A DNA stretch of 64,000 nucleotides from Orlajensenia sp037404875 (GCF_037404875.1 NZ_JBBELO010000033.1:310001-374000); one strand, 5' to 3'; positions 40,786 through 49,773 are shown, counted from the first letter of the stretch. Numbers and translations are program-made. The notes: generated by a model from the sequence alone, not told the origin.

Positions 40786-41889
40786 TCAGGGAAGGTCTGA
40801 GGCGAGCAGGGATCGCGCCAGTCCGAGGGCGGTGGTCATGCCGATGCCGCTCGTGATCGATGCGACCGTCACTCCCGGTTCTGGACGCTCGATGAGGTAC
40901 GGGCCGCGCACGCTCGAGGCGTAGACGCCTCGCCAGCGCCGCAGCACGGCGAACTCGTCGACGTCGAGCAGGCGCCGGAACTCCGAGAGCAGCAACTCAT
41001 CGACGCGGTCGTCTTCGAAGGGCGTGAGCGTGTTCTCGTAGTGGTGGCTGTCGCCGATCACGAGCCGACCGTCAGGGCGCTGGGTGAACATGAGGTTGAC
41101 GGTGTGATCGAGCAGTTCGGGTGCGGATGCGGCGATCTCGTCCCGCACAGCCGTTGCGGCCGCGGTCGACGAGAAGCCCTCGTAGCGCAGGAGCGAGAGG
41201 CCCGTGAAGATGCCCGGAGTGACGGTAAGGCCGCCCGGGGCGGCGACCTCGAGCATCCTCAGACGGCAGCGGAGCACCGCTTCGCGTTCTGCGATCTGGG
41301 GGAAAAGCCGGTCGACGTCGTGCCCGACGGCGACCACCACCCGCTCGCCGGCGTACTTGCCGCGGGTGGTGCGCACGCTGCCGGAGGTCACCTCGAGCAC
41401 GTTCTCCCCGAACCGCACGTCGACTCCTCGGGCGATGAGGTGTGCGGTCAGGGCCGGGATGACGGATGGGGCGTCGATCCGCAGGTCGAGGGGAAGGAAG
41501 GCGCCGCCGACGGTTCCGGGAGCGGAGAACCCCGACCGGGCGGCGGTGGCAGGCGCGTCGAGCACCTCGGCAAGGCCGTCACGCGTTGCCGCGAACTCCT
41601 CGAGCACGGCCAGTTCGGCCGCCGTGCGTGCCACGACGACGGTTCCGCTGGCGCGCACGACGATGCCCGCCTCGCGACCGATGCGCAACCATTCCTCGCG
41701 GGCGTCGAGGGCGAACTCCAGGGCCCGACCGGCCTGCGCGGAGGTGCAGATGTGCCCGAAGTTGCGCACGCTCGCACCCGACGCCACGGCGTCGCGCTCC
41801 AGGACGACGACCCGAAGCCCAGCCTGAACCGCGTGCCATGCCACCGAGAGCCCGAGGATGCCGGCGCCTACGACGACGAGGTCGGCTTC
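40786..41889 (-). pseudogene. FAD-dependent oxidoreductase (TIGR03364-like), N-terminus missing
   Basis: The Rossmann segment EADLVVVGAGILGLSVAWHA is encoded up to 41889. Beyond it the family-like sequence stops and no ATG, GTG or TTG is available in frame. The first usable start, GTG 41844, lies inside the dinucleotide-binding motif and would remove GxGxxG. The rest is complete (352 residues from 41844), including VRNFGHICTSAQAG and a C-terminal FAD-binding RGPYLIERPEPGVTVASITS. Relatives oxidise aminophosphonates and co-occur with phosphonatase-like hydrolases. Either truncated by a deletion or joined by misassembly to the GntR gene. Confidence 0.75.
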
Positions 41890-42587
41890 TCCCGATCGGA
41901 GCAGCCCTGCCCTCCGAGGCGGAGCTGTGTGCCGAGTTCGGTGCCTCCCGCGGCCCGGTGCGGCAGGCGATCACCGCTCTGAGCGCCGAGGGGCTCATCC
42001 ATACACAGCAGGGCAAGGTGCCGGTCGTGCAGCAGCGACCGCTGGCACAGTCGATCGACGACTTCTTCTCGTTCTCGTCGTGGGTGCGCTCGACGGGCCG
42101 AACCCCCGGCCAGCGAACCCTCGAGATCGCCCGGCGTGCCGCATCCGATGCGGCCCGTGTGGCGCTGGGCTTGTCGGGCGCCGACACCGCGGTCGAGCTG
42201 ACCCGCCTGCGGCTGATCGACGACGCGCCCGTCATGCTCGAACGCACGACCTTCGTCGAATGGGCGGGACGCCCGCTGTTCGGAATCGACACCGACGCGG
42301 GCTCGATCTTCGACGCCCTGCTCGAGCGTGGCGTGCCATTGGACAGCGGCTCGCACACCATCGACGCGATTCCCGCCGACGCGGTCGATGCCGAGCAGCT
42401 CGATGTGCCACGCGGGGCCCCGCTACTGCGTGTGCAACGGGTGACGCGGTCCGAGCGCGGCGAGCCGATCGAGTACTCGGATGACCGCTACCGCAGCGAC
42501 CGTGCCGCCCTCTCCATCCATAACGCGCGCTCGCGCAGCCAGGCGCGACCGACAGTGGGACGCCAGATCCCCGAAGGAGAACGATGA
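41838..42587 (+). pseudogene. GntR/HutC-family regulator with replaced N-terminus
   Basis: From LPIGAALPSEAELCAEFG onwards a normal GntR winged helix (ASRGPVRQAITALSAEGLIH) and UTRA effector domain (to the stop at 42587) are present. The ~25 residues before LPIG, containing helix 1 of the family, are absent. The frame instead reads through the antisense of the oxidoreductase start (ATG 41838 gives an Arg-rich MPPRARGCRRLRRRGR). The stop overlaps the hydrolase start (ATGA). It would normally repress the adjacent phosphonate genes. As it stands, DNA binding is doubtful. Confidence 0.75.
41887..41899. other. Head-to-head junction where two gene starts and their promoters are lost
   Basis: GTCGGCTTC (antisense of the oxidoreductase's EAD codons) runs directly into TCCCGATCGG (codons of the GntR LPIG). 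CCGATCGG here is palindromic. No intergenic DNA remains, although two divergent genes need at least a promoter region. The simplest reading is loss of a segment with both N-termini. Confidence 0.65.
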
Positions 42588-43261
42588 GCATCCGACTCGT
42601 GTCACTCGACATGGCAGGAACGACGATCGATGAGGGCGGGGTGGTCTACGAGCTCGTGCAGGAGACGATCGAGGGCGAGCTGAGTCGGCCGGTTCCCGCC
42701 GACGTGCTCGCCCGGTGGACCGGAACGAGCAAGCGCGAGGCGATCGAGGGAATCCTCGCCGAGATGGATGGCGACGTCGCGCGTGCCGACGTGCTGTTCC
42801 AGGAGTTCTTGGTGCGGTTGGCGGAGGCCTATTCCCGCGAGGCGCCGACGGCCCTGCCGGGCGTTGGCGAGGCGATCATCGAGCTCCGCCGCAACGGCGT
42901 GGCCGTCGTGCTGCAGACGGGCTACACCCGCGAGGTCGCCGAATCGCTCCTCGACGCCGTCGGCTGGGCGGTCGGTCGCGACATCGACGGTCTCGTGACA
43001 TCGGATGAGGTGGCCGCCTCACGCCCGGCGCCCTACCTGGTCTTCCGCAGCATGGAAGTGGCGGGCGTGCACTCGGTCGACGAGGTCCTGGTGGCCGGCG
43101 ATACGCCGAACGACCTGGGCGCCGGCATCAATGCGGGAGCGCGGCTGGTCGTCGGTGTCTTGACGGGAGCGGCGACGGCGGAAGAACTGGGCCGGCACCG
43201 GCACACCCACATCCTCGGATCGGTCGCCGGGTTGCCGGACCTTCTCGCCGGCTCTGTCTGA
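42584..43261 (+). CDS. Phosphonatase-like HAD hydrolase (PhnX/TIGR03351-like)
   Basis: 225 residues. HAD motif I is LDMAGTTIDEGG with D9 as nucleophile. K50 in WTGTSKREAIEG corresponds to the Schiff-base lysine region of phosphonoacetaldehyde hydrolase. Motif II is VVLQTGYTR, and motif IV is VLVAGDTPNDLGAG. It should cleave the C-P bond of phosphonoacetaldehyde or a hydroxy analogue, giving phosphate. It is coupled to the GntR gene by a 4-base overlap. Confidence 0.85.
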   Translation: MSIRLVSLDMAGTTIDEGGVVYELVQETIEGELSRPVPADVLARWTGTSKREAIEGILAEMDGDVARADVLFQEFLVRLAEAYSREAPTALPGVGEAIIELRRNGVAVVLQTGYTREVAESLLDAVGWAVGRDIDGLVTSDEVAASRPAPYLVFRSMEVAGVHSVDEVLVAGDTPNDLGAGINAGARLVVGVLTGAATAEELGRHRHTHILGSVAGLPDLLAGSV

Positions 43262-43315
43262 GCGGCGGCATCGAGACGGCAGACCCGTCACCAGGACGGT
43301 CAGGCGACAGCGCGG

Positions 43316-43612
43316 TCAGGCGACAGGGCGCGCGTTCAGCAGGTGGGCTCGGTCGGGGTGCTCGTCGAACCACTGGGAGACGTACCAGCACATCGGCACG
43401 ATGCGCCGGTTGGCCCCCGCCTCGATGTCATCGACGGCGTATCGCACGATCTCAGCCGCGTAGCCCTTTCCTCGCATCGAGGGGGTCGTGAAGGCGCGCG
43501 TCAGAGAGACGGCGTCGCCGAGGATGGAGTACTCGACCGTGGAGGCGAGTTGCCCGTTGACCCGCATCACGTAACGCCGGGCATCCGCCTCGTGCGTGAA
43601 TTCGTGTGCCAT
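43316..43612 (-). CDS. Small GNAT-family N-acetyltransferase
   Basis: 98 residues, the size of the short YjdJ-type GNAT proteins. The acetyl-CoA loop is FTTPSMRGKGYAAEIVRYAV and the C-terminal core is RIVPMCWYVSQWFDEHP. Start at ATG 43612. It is convergent with the hydrolase gene and faces the LLM oxidoreductase. The substrate is unknown. Confidence 0.85.
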   Translation of the reverse strand: MAHEFTHEADARRYVMRVNGQLASTVEYSILGDAVSLTRAFTTPSMRGKGYAAEIVRYAVDDIEAGANRRIVPMCWYVSQWFDEHPDRAHLLNARPVA

Positions 43613-43705
43613 GGGGTCAAGGTTACGCGTGCCGGGGCATTCATCGCGGGGTGCTCCCAGTGCATCACCGGCGACGATGTCGTGGCCGCACGCTAACGTT
43701 CGAGC

Positions 43706-44578
43706 ATGAAGTACGGCTTCATCTTCACCGGCAGCGACCCGAACCTCGCGGTCGAACTGGCCGCACTGGCGGAATCCTCGGGCTGGGACGGGTTCTTCGT
43801 CTGGGAGGGCATCTGGGCGGTCGACCCGTGGTCCACGTTGGCCGCTGCCGCCGTCGTGACCGAGCGCATCCGCCTCGGAACGATGCTCACACCTGTTCCA
43901 CGGCGTCGCCCGTGGGAGCTTGCGGGCCAGAGCATGACGGTCGACCGGCTCTCGGGAGGGCGCGTCATCCTCTCCGCCGGGCTCGGCGTCTCGGAGGCCG
44001 AGCCGAGGTTCTGGATCTTCGAAGACGATCCCGGTCGCAAGGTGCGCGCGGAGTTGCTCGACGAGAGCCTTGAGCTGATGCAGTGGCTCTGGCGAGCGGA
44101 GCCGTTCGAGTTCGACGGGCAGCACTACCGGGCGAAGCGCACCGATCAGATGCTTCCGCCGCCGAGCGTCCAGCAGCCGCGCATCCCGGTGTGGGTCGTC
44201 GGTGCGTGGCCACGGATGCGATCGATGCGCCGTGTCCTGGACTACGACGGGTGGATTCCCAACTACGCGCCCGTGGGCACGAGCCCCAGCGGTCCCGAGG
44301 AGCAGCAGCGTCTCTATACGCCGCAGGTGGCAGCGGATGCGATCCGCTGGATCGTGCAGGAGCGGGAGGCGCGCGGCGTGGGGGATGCGCCCTTCGACAT
44401 CGTGCAGGAGGGCACGACGACGGGACGCGATGCCGGCGCTGACGCCGAGACCGTGCAGCCGTGGATCGCCGCGGGCGCCACCTGGTGGCTGGAGTCGAAC
44501 TGGCAGGTGCCGGCCGACGAGATCGCGGGGTACGCGCGAGCCCGGGTGGCTGCGGGCCCGCCGCGCCCGGTCGGCTGA
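43706..44578 (+). CDS. LLM-class (F420-type) flavin oxidoreductase
   Basis: 290 residues. The luciferase-like core includes MKYGFIFTGSDPNLAVELAA, GWDGFFVWEG and LTPVPRRRPWELAGQSMTVD followed by RLSGGRVILSAGLG. Members use F420H2 or FMN. The substrate cannot be read from sequence. TAACGT lies six bases before ATG 43706, suggesting a leaderless transcript. The repeat block begins 11 bp after the stop. Confidence 0.87.
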   Translation: MKYGFIFTGSDPNLAVELAALAESSGWDGFFVWEGIWAVDPWSTLAAAAVVTERIRLGTMLTPVPRRRPWELAGQSMTVDRLSGGRVILSAGLGVSEAEPRFWIFEDDPGRKVRAELLDESLELMQWLWRAEPFEFDGQHYRAKRTDQMLPPPSVQQPRIPVWVVGAWPRMRSMRRVLDYDGWIPNYAPVGTSPSGPEEQQRLYTPQVAADAIRWIVQEREARGVGDAPFDIVQEGTTTGRDAGADAETVQPWIAAGATWWLESNWQVPADEIAGYARARVAAGPPRPVG

Positions 44579-44589
44579 GACGCTGGAGG

Positions 44590-44965
44590 GTCCGGTCCCT
44601 GAGCTTGTCGAAGGGCCGGTCCCTGCGCTGGGTGCCGCGCTTCGACGGGCTCAGCGAGCGGTGGTTACGAGCGGCGGGGAAAGTCCGGTCCCTGAGCTTG
44701 TCGAAGGGCCGGTCCCTGCGCTGGGTGCGACGCTTCGACGGGCTCAGCGAGCGGTGGGAAGGTCCCGTGCCTGAGCGGTGGTTGAGCGATGCTGGAAAGT
44801 CCGGTCCCTGAGCTTGTCGAAGGGCCGGTCCCTGCGCTGGGTGCCACGCTTCGACGGGCTCAGCGAGCGGTGGTGACGAGCAGCGGATGAGTCCGGTCCC
44901 TGAGCTTGTCGAAGGGCCGGTCCCCGCGCTGCGTACGCCGCTTTGACGGGCTCAGCGCGCGGCTT
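44590..44965. repeat. Four near-identical 75-bp repeats with REP-like inverted arms
   Basis: Units at 44590-44664, 44683-44757, 44799-44873 and 44891-44965 share GTCCGGTCCCTGAGCTTGTC at the left and CGACGGGCTCAGCGAGCGG at the right. The arms are inverted copies of one core (CTGAGCTTGTCGAAG versus CTTCGACGGGCTCAG), so each unit can fold. The first three are nearly identical; the fourth is more diverged. Spacers are 18, 41 and 17 bp and unrelated to CRISPR geometry. It separates the LLM gene from the membrane protein. Confidence 0.88.
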
Positions 44966-44993
44966 CGCCAGCGGCTGCCGCTACATTGGTCGC

Positions 44994-45689
44994 ATGAACG
45001 AGCCGCTCGATCTCGTCGTCGCACGACGCTCTGTGGTTCGTGCGGCCGCGCACTTCGAGAGCCGGCATCCGACCTGGCTCGTCTCGCATCCGCTCGCCGC
45101 CGGCTGGGTCTGGGCGGCCATCTGGGTGCCAGTGCTGCTCGCGGCCGACCACTTCGACTGGCACGCGGCCATCTGGGTGCTCGTCGTCGTGCTCATGGTC
45201 GCCCCCACCTTCACCGCGACCGTCGTGGTGCTCAGCCACACCCCGCACTCTTCGCTGAGGCGAGAGGAGTCCGTGCTCGGCCACTTCTTCAACCGCTTCG
45301 CCGGCTATGCCTTCGCGTTCGTGGTCTGGACGGCATCCGTCGTTCTGAGTGCCGCGATCGCGACCGACCTGCAGTCCGCCGGCCACGGCAACGAGCAGGA
45401 CACGATCGGCGCGGGCATCTCGCTGCTCGTCGCCGCGGTTCCGGTCGTGGTCTCATTCCTGTGGCTGCTGCTCATCCTCCGCTACGTCTGGTTCCTCACC
45501 CGGCTGCGCGGTTGGAGGGCGCGGCCGGCCATGACGCGCCTGCCGAGCCGTTTTCTCGAGGATGCGCCGCGCACGCGCGCCATCATCCTCGGCCTCGCGC
45601 ATCCGGGCCTGCTGCTGGCGACCGGAACGCTGTCGGTGCTGATCGCCGGGCTGCTCTACATCGACGACGTGACCATCAACCTCATCTGA
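44994..45689 (+). CDS. Multi-pass membrane protein of unknown function
   Basis: 231 residues with about five hydrophobic helices (AAGWVWAAIWVPVLLAADH, AAIWVLVVVLMVAPTFTATV, YAFAFVVWTASVVLSAAIAT, a long one in the middle, and LLLATGTLSVLIAGLLYI at the end). No known family motif recognised. TACATT lies six bases before ATG 44994, consistent with leaderless transcription. Convergent with the glutamine amidotransferase. Confidence 0.75.
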   Translation: MNEPLDLVVARRSVVRAAAHFESRHPTWLVSHPLAAGWVWAAIWVPVLLAADHFDWHAAIWVLVVVLMVAPTFTATVVVLSHTPHSSLRREESVLGHFFNRFAGYAFAFVVWTASVVLSAAIATDLQSAGHGNEQDTIGAGISLLVAAVPVVVSFLWLLLILRYVWFLTRLRGWRARPAMTRLPSRFLEDAPRTRAIILGLAHPGLLLATGTLSVLIAGLLYIDDVTINLI

Positions 45690-45692
45690 ACT

Positions 45693-46532
45693 TCACGCGG
45701 CCACCGCGAAGGGCTCGTAGCGGAATCCGTCGACGTCGATGATCGTGGCCGTTGACTCGGGAACCTCGAGGAAGGCACCGGGCAGGTCGTTCAGCGGTTC
45801 CGAGACGATGACCCGGTCGTGGTCGCTGAACAGGTGCAACTGTTCCGCATCCGGGTACAGCTGGCGCAGCGTGGGGATGTCGGCGGAGTGGAACAGGGTG
45901 CGCGAGCGGCCCTGGGTGGAGTAGCGCACGGTCCAGAGCGTGTGTCCATCGGAGACCGCCATTGTGCCCTGCATGGGAAACCGCACCCCGTGGCTGCGAC
46001 CGGTGGCCTCGACCAGCCGCACCGCCTCACGCAGTCCGTTCAGTGGATCCTGCTGCAGGCCGAGGGTGAGCGCCAGGTAGAACATGACCTCGGAATCCGT
46101 GGTGCCGCTGATGAGCGGATACAACGCCGGGTCGACCGCGAGGGTGAGGTCTCGCTTGAGGATGGGCCAGCCGCTGATCGCGCCGTTGTGCATGAACATC
46201 CAGTTCTCGTAACGGAACGGATGGCAGTTGCTCTGCTGCACGGGCGGATGAGTCGCCGCCCGCACGTGCGCGAAGAAGAGCGGTGATTCGATGGCCGTCG
46301 TGAGCTCGCGCAGGTTCTCGTCGTTCCAGGCTGGCTCCGTGCTGTGGAAGAGCGAGGGCTTGCCGGAGGTGCGGTCGTCCCTCGGATACCAGCCGAAGCC
46401 GAATCCGTCGCCGTTCACGGTCTCGGCGCCGAGAGGCGAATTGCGGGACTGCGCGACGATCGAATGCGGAGAATCGAGCACCAGTATCGAGGGAAGAAGC
46501 GGATCACCGGCGTAAGCGAGCCAGCGGCACAT
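45693..46532 (-). CDS. Class II glutamine amidotransferase
   Basis: 279 residues. MCRWLAYAG exposes the catalytic Cys2 after Met removal. Family features are NGDGFGFGWY, FFAHVRAATHPPVQQSNCHP and WMFMHNGAISGW. It removes the amide from glutamine, though the acceptor partner is not in this window. Start ATG 46532 with GGAG upstream. Related to the YafJ-type stand-alone family. Confidence 0.9.
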   Translation of the reverse strand: MCRWLAYAGDPLLPSILVLDSPHSIVAQSRNSPLGAETVNGDGFGFGWYPRDDRTSGKPSLFHSTEPAWNDENLRELTTAIESPLFFAHVRAATHPPVQQSNCHPFRYENWMFMHNGAISGWPILKRDLTLAVDPALYPLISGTTDSEVMFYLALTLGLQQDPLNGLREAVRLVEATGRSHGVRFPMQGTMAVSDGHTLWTVRYSTQGRSRTLFHSADIPTLRQLYPDAEQLHLFSDHDRVIVSEPLNDLPGAFLEVPESTATIIDVDGFRYEPFAVAA

Positions 46533-46672
46533 GAGCGGTCTCCTTGCAGGTCGTCGTCGACGTGAAGACGTAGCGAAGCGCTGCGCTGATTGCGATGCTA
46601 GCCCTGTGTTGCCTCGTCTGCTCTGAGCGGAATCGGCTGACAGCGCGGTGCCCGGATGCCTAACGTGAGGCC

Positions 46673-47017
46673 ATGAAGCAGCATGCGCCCGACGAACCAC
46701 AGAAGCCCACAGCGCCGCCGGCCATCGAGCCGCTCTGGCGGGAGCTGCTCGGGGATCGCCTGCGAAGGCTCCGCGCCGAGCGCAGGGGAACCCTCACCGA
46801 GACCGCGGAGCGCGCGGGCATCTCGCCGCAGTACCTCTCCGAGATCGAGCGGGGTCGCAAGGAGCCCTCGAGCGAGATGATCGCGGCGGTGGCGGGAGCC
46901 CTCGACAGCTCGCTCGTCGACCTCACCCAGCAGGTCGCCGACGAACTGCGCCGACGCGAGCTGACGGCATCCGTTCACGCCGCCCTCAGCCGCAGCATGG
47001 TGGCGCTCGCCGCCTGA
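46673..47017 (+). CDS. XRE-family regulator of the ClgR/PopR type
   Basis: 114 residues. A helix-turn-helix is at about 27-82, with GDRLRRLRAERRGTLTETAE and ISPQYLSEIERGRKEPSSEM, the recognition-helix pattern of ClgR and PopR, which activate clp protease genes in actinobacteria. TAACGT six bases before ATG 46673 supports a leaderless start. It converges on the ClpP pair, ending 29 bp from it, so it probably controls those genes and is itself degraded by Clp. The regulatory link is inferred. Confidence 0.85.
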   Translation: MKQHAPDEPQKPTAPPAIEPLWRELLGDRLRRLRAERRGTLTETAERAGISPQYLSEIERGRKEPSSEMIAAVAGALDSSLVDLTQQVADELRRRELTASVHAALSRSMVALAA

Positions 47018-47046
47018 CGGATGCGCGGGCCACCACCCGCGCACCC

Positions 47047-47649
47047 TCAGTTGCGTGCGGAGCGTCGAGGGCCTAGCACTCGATCGGCGAGCCCGTAGGC
47101 GACCGCCGCCTCGGGAGTGAACACGCGGTCGCGGTCGGTGTCTCGTCGCAGCGTCTCGACGGACTGGCCAGAGTGCTCCGAGAGGATGTTCTCGATCTCG
47201 GAACGCACCCGCACCACCTCGTCGGCCTGCAGGATGAGGTCGGGGATGGTGCCCTGACCCCGCGCGGCGGGCTGGTGCAGCACCACGCGGGTGTGCGGCA
47301 GCACCGCTCGGCGACCGGGAGCTCCGGCAGCCAGCAAGACGGCGCCGGCAGCGATAGCCTGCCCGACGCACGTGGTGGCCACCGGTGCCTGAACGTATTG
47401 CATCGCGTCGTAGACGGCCAGCATCGACGTCATGTCGCCCCCCTCGGAATTGATGTAGAGATTGATCTCGCGGTCGGGGCTCTCGGCCTCCAGGTGGAGC
47501 AGCTGCGCGATGAGCACGTTCGCGACGCCGGGATCGATCGCCGTACCGAGATAGACGATGCGCTCGGTGAGAAGGTGCGAGTAGACATCCATGATGCGCT
47601 CGCCGCGCGGATGCTGGGCGATCACGCTCGGGATGGTGTAGCTGCTCAT
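47047..47649 (-). CDS. ClpP-like subunit lacking the catalytic serine (ClpR-like)
   Basis: 200 residues. The fold is typical (REINLYINSEGGDMTSMLAV). Where ClpP has GQAASMGA this protein has GQAIAAGA, so the nucleophile Ser is Ala100. His125 (RVVLHQP) and Asp170 (RDTDRDRVF) are kept. It cannot cleave by the usual mechanism and probably forms mixed rings with the neighbouring active ClpP. It overlaps that gene by 4 bases. The loss is by point change, not truncation, so it looks like a conserved structural role. Confidence 0.88.
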   Translation of the reverse strand: MSSYTIPSVIAQHPRGERIMDVYSHLLTERIVYLGTAIDPGVANVLIAQLLHLEAESPDREINLYINSEGGDMTSMLAVYDAMQYVQAPVATTCVGQAIAAGAVLLAAGAPGRRAVLPHTRVVLHQPAARGQGTIPDLILQADEVVRVRSEIENILSEHSGQSVETLRRDTDRDRVFTPEAAVAYGLADRVLGPRRSARN

Positions 47650-48263
47650 GCGGGAACCCCCAAGCCGACCGGATGCCGGCGGGCGGGCATGACCTGGACG
47701 AACGAGTCGACGATGTGGTCGATGAAACCGTAGGTGCGAGCTTCGGCGGCGGTGTACCAGCGGTCGTGCAGCGAGTCCTCGAAGATGCGCTCGACCGGCT
47801 GCCCGGTGTCTGAGGCGATGAGGCCGAGAACCGTATCGCGCATGTGGCGCAGGTCGTCGGCCTGCACTTCGACCTCGACGGCTGAGCCGCCGATTCCGGC
47901 CGAGCCCTGGTGCATGAGGATGCGCGCGTGCGGCAGTGCGTAGCGTTTGCCGGGCTCTCCGGAGGAGAGCAGGAACTGGCCTGCGCTGCAGGCGATGCCG
48001 AGGGCCAGGGTCGAGACGTCGCACGGCACGAGTCGCATCACGTCGCGGATGGCGAGCATCGAATGCACGGAGCCGCCGGGGGAGTGGATCCACAGTGCGA
48101 TGTCGGTGTGCTCGTCTTCCGCGGCGAGGGTGAGCAGCTGGGTGGCCAGCAGCGTGCCGTTGTCGTCGTCGAGGGCGCCGTCGAGCACGAGCACGCGCTG
48201 GTGGAGGAGTTGTTGCCGGGCCCGGGAATCGAACCGGGGTACCTGAGGGTCGTCGTCTGCCAT
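47646..48263 (-). CDS. clpP: ClpP serine protease subunit
   Basis: About 205 residues from ATG 48263. Catalytic triad present: S93 in GIACSAGQFLL, H118 in RILMHQG and D163 in FEDSLHDRWY. The GGSVHSMLAIRDVM segment and TDIALWIHSPGG are standard. It forms the first gene of a two-gene operon with the Ser-less paralogue. Possible GTG 48320 would add a 19-residue Ala-rich leader. This looks like a secondary ClpP set (ClpP3/ClpP4 type) and not the essential clpP1P2, judged by the lone context without clpX. Confidence 0.88.
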   Translation of the reverse strand: MADDDPQVPRFDSRARQQLLHQRVLVLDGALDDDNGTLLATQLLTLAAEDEHTDIALWIHSPGGSVHSMLAIRDVMRLVPCDVSTLALGIACSAGQFLLSSGEPGKRYALPHARILMHQGSAGIGGSAVEVEVQADDLRHMRDTVLGLIASDTGQPVERIFEDSLHDRWYTAAEARTYGFIDHIVDSFVQVMPARRHPVGLGVPA

Positions 48264-48354
48264 GACGTCAGCCTGCGCCGCGGGCGGAACCGCCGCATCC
48301 GTTTCCGCCGACGGCAGCACCGCCCAGGGCAGCGCAACCGCCCCTCACTTTCGG

Positions 48355-49773
48355 TTATGCGGCGACGGGGTCGAATCGGGCGCGGCCGCCGAGTCGCCAT
48401 TTCTGTTGCGGGTCCACGTGGGGTGGTGGCTGGAACCAGACGTGGGAGTTGATGATCTTGATGATCCAGCCGTCGTGGTGGATGCGGGCATGGCAGGGCG
48501 GGCATAACATCACCCCGTTGCTGAGGTCTGTGCGTCCGTGGTCGCGTTTGGACCAGAGGATGTGGTGGGCTTCGCAGTAGGCGACGTCGAGTCCGCAGGA
48601 GGCGCAGCCGCCGTCGCGTTCGGCCAGGGCGAGGCGTTGGGCGCGGCTGAAGAGGCGTTTATCGCGGCCGAGGTCCAGGGGGAGGCTTGCTCCGCCGAAG
48701 ACGGCGGGGATGAGTTCGGCGGTGGCGGCCATGCGCCGGATGGTGCCGGCGGAGACCGGTTGGGGCAACCCGTCGATGGTGGCCACGCCGAGACCATCCA
48801 CCAAAGTCTGCATCTCGACGCGGGCCACGATGCTCATGGCCGGCGCTTCGGGCATCCGCCGGCAGCCCAGAGCGTGCCGGGCGATCAGGGCCAGCGCATC
48901 GGCCTGCATCTGCGGAATCGTACGGCCGTCTCCCATCACGCCGGCGCCCTCCGCCACCCGGCCATCGGTGTCTTCGTTATGCCCGGAGGCGCAGGCGTCG
49001 CTGCCGGCTCTCATCCAGTGCGTGACGATGCCCTCGATGGCCGTCTTGATGACCGCCGCTGATTCGGCGTCGAGCACGGCGCGCAGGTGCGTCATGCCGT
49101 TGTGGTGGTGGCGTATCGTCAACGCCCGCCGCGCCTTGGCCTCGTGCTCCCGGAGCTCGACTCCGTCGGGGTCGAGCCGGGCCTCGGCCCGCTGAATCGC
49201 CTTCAGCAGCAGGTCGTACGGGAGCGTGGCGGCCAGTTTCGCGAGCACCTGCTCGCTCTTGTCCGCTCTGACCGGGTCCGCGCGCACACCCACCCGGTCG
49301 AGCATGGCCGCGATCGCCGAGGCGGCGTCGATGCTGATCGAACCGGATGCGACACCGTCGGCGACATGCGGGTGCCGCGCGGGCATCTGCTCACCACTGA
49401 TCGCCTGCCGGGGAGCACACGCCTTACCCACGCCCACGACCTTGGCCGCCTCCGCTGCCCGGCCGCGCATCGAGGCGGCCACCAGCTGGGTCGCGTTGGG
49501 GAACCCGAGCCTCTTCGCCAGACCCTCCTTTCCCAGCTCGGGCGCCGACCGCTTGGCGATCTCGGCAGCGGACGCGCTGAGCACCGCGAGACCGCGACGC
49601 ACGATGGCGGCGGCGGCGTCGTTGACCTGCACCAGGCCGGCATCGCTCATGCACTCCACCTGCTCCCCAGCACCCAATTGGGCGACGGCACCGAAAGCGG
49701 GCAGCGCACCCGACCAGATCGCGTCGAGCGTCGCGAGCTCCTCCGCGAGAGCATCCAGGGCCGGGTTCTGCAT
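48355..49773 (-). CDS. DUF222/HNH endonuclease-domain protein (13E12-type)
   Basis: 472 residues. The N-terminal DUF222 part is helical. A C-terminal HNH nuclease motif shows CASCGLDVAYCEAHHILWSK, DLSNGVMLCPPCHARIHHDG, with zinc Cys pairs and the His residues. Such proteins are numerous in actinobacteria and may be mobile-element-derived. It lies alone between the ClpP operon and the quinone reductase. Function and activity are not established. Confidence 0.85.
   Translation of the reverse strand: MQNPALDALAEELATLDAIWSGALPAFGAVAQLGAGEQVECMSDAGLVQVNDAAAAIVRRGLAVLSASAAEIAKRSAPELGKEGLAKRLGFPNATQLVAASMRGRAAEAAKVVGVGKACAPRQAISGEQMPARHPHVADGVASGSISIDAASAIAAMLDRVGVRADPVRADKSEQVLAKLAATLPYDLLLKAIQRAEARLDPDGVELREHEAKARRALTIRHHHNGMTHLRAVLDAESAAVIKTAIEGIVTHWMRAGSDACASGHNEDTDGRVAEGAGVMGDGRTIPQMQADALALIARHALGCRRMPEAPAMSIVARVEMQTLVDGLGVATIDGLPQPVSAGTIRRMAATAELIPAVFGGASLPLDLGRDKRLFSRAQRLALAERDGGCASCGLDVAYCEAHHILWSKRDHGRTDLSNGVMLCPPCHARIHHDGWIIKIINSHVWFQPPPHVDPQQKWRLGGRARFDPVAA

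Noticed and set aside
44590..44965. CRISPR array
   Set aside because: Only four units, 75 bp long with inverted arms, spacers of 17-41 bp of uneven length, no cas gene nearby.
47047..47649. Decayed pseudogene of clpP
   Set aside because: Full length, in frame, and other catalytic and structural residues are kept, so it is treated as an inactive but functional subunit.
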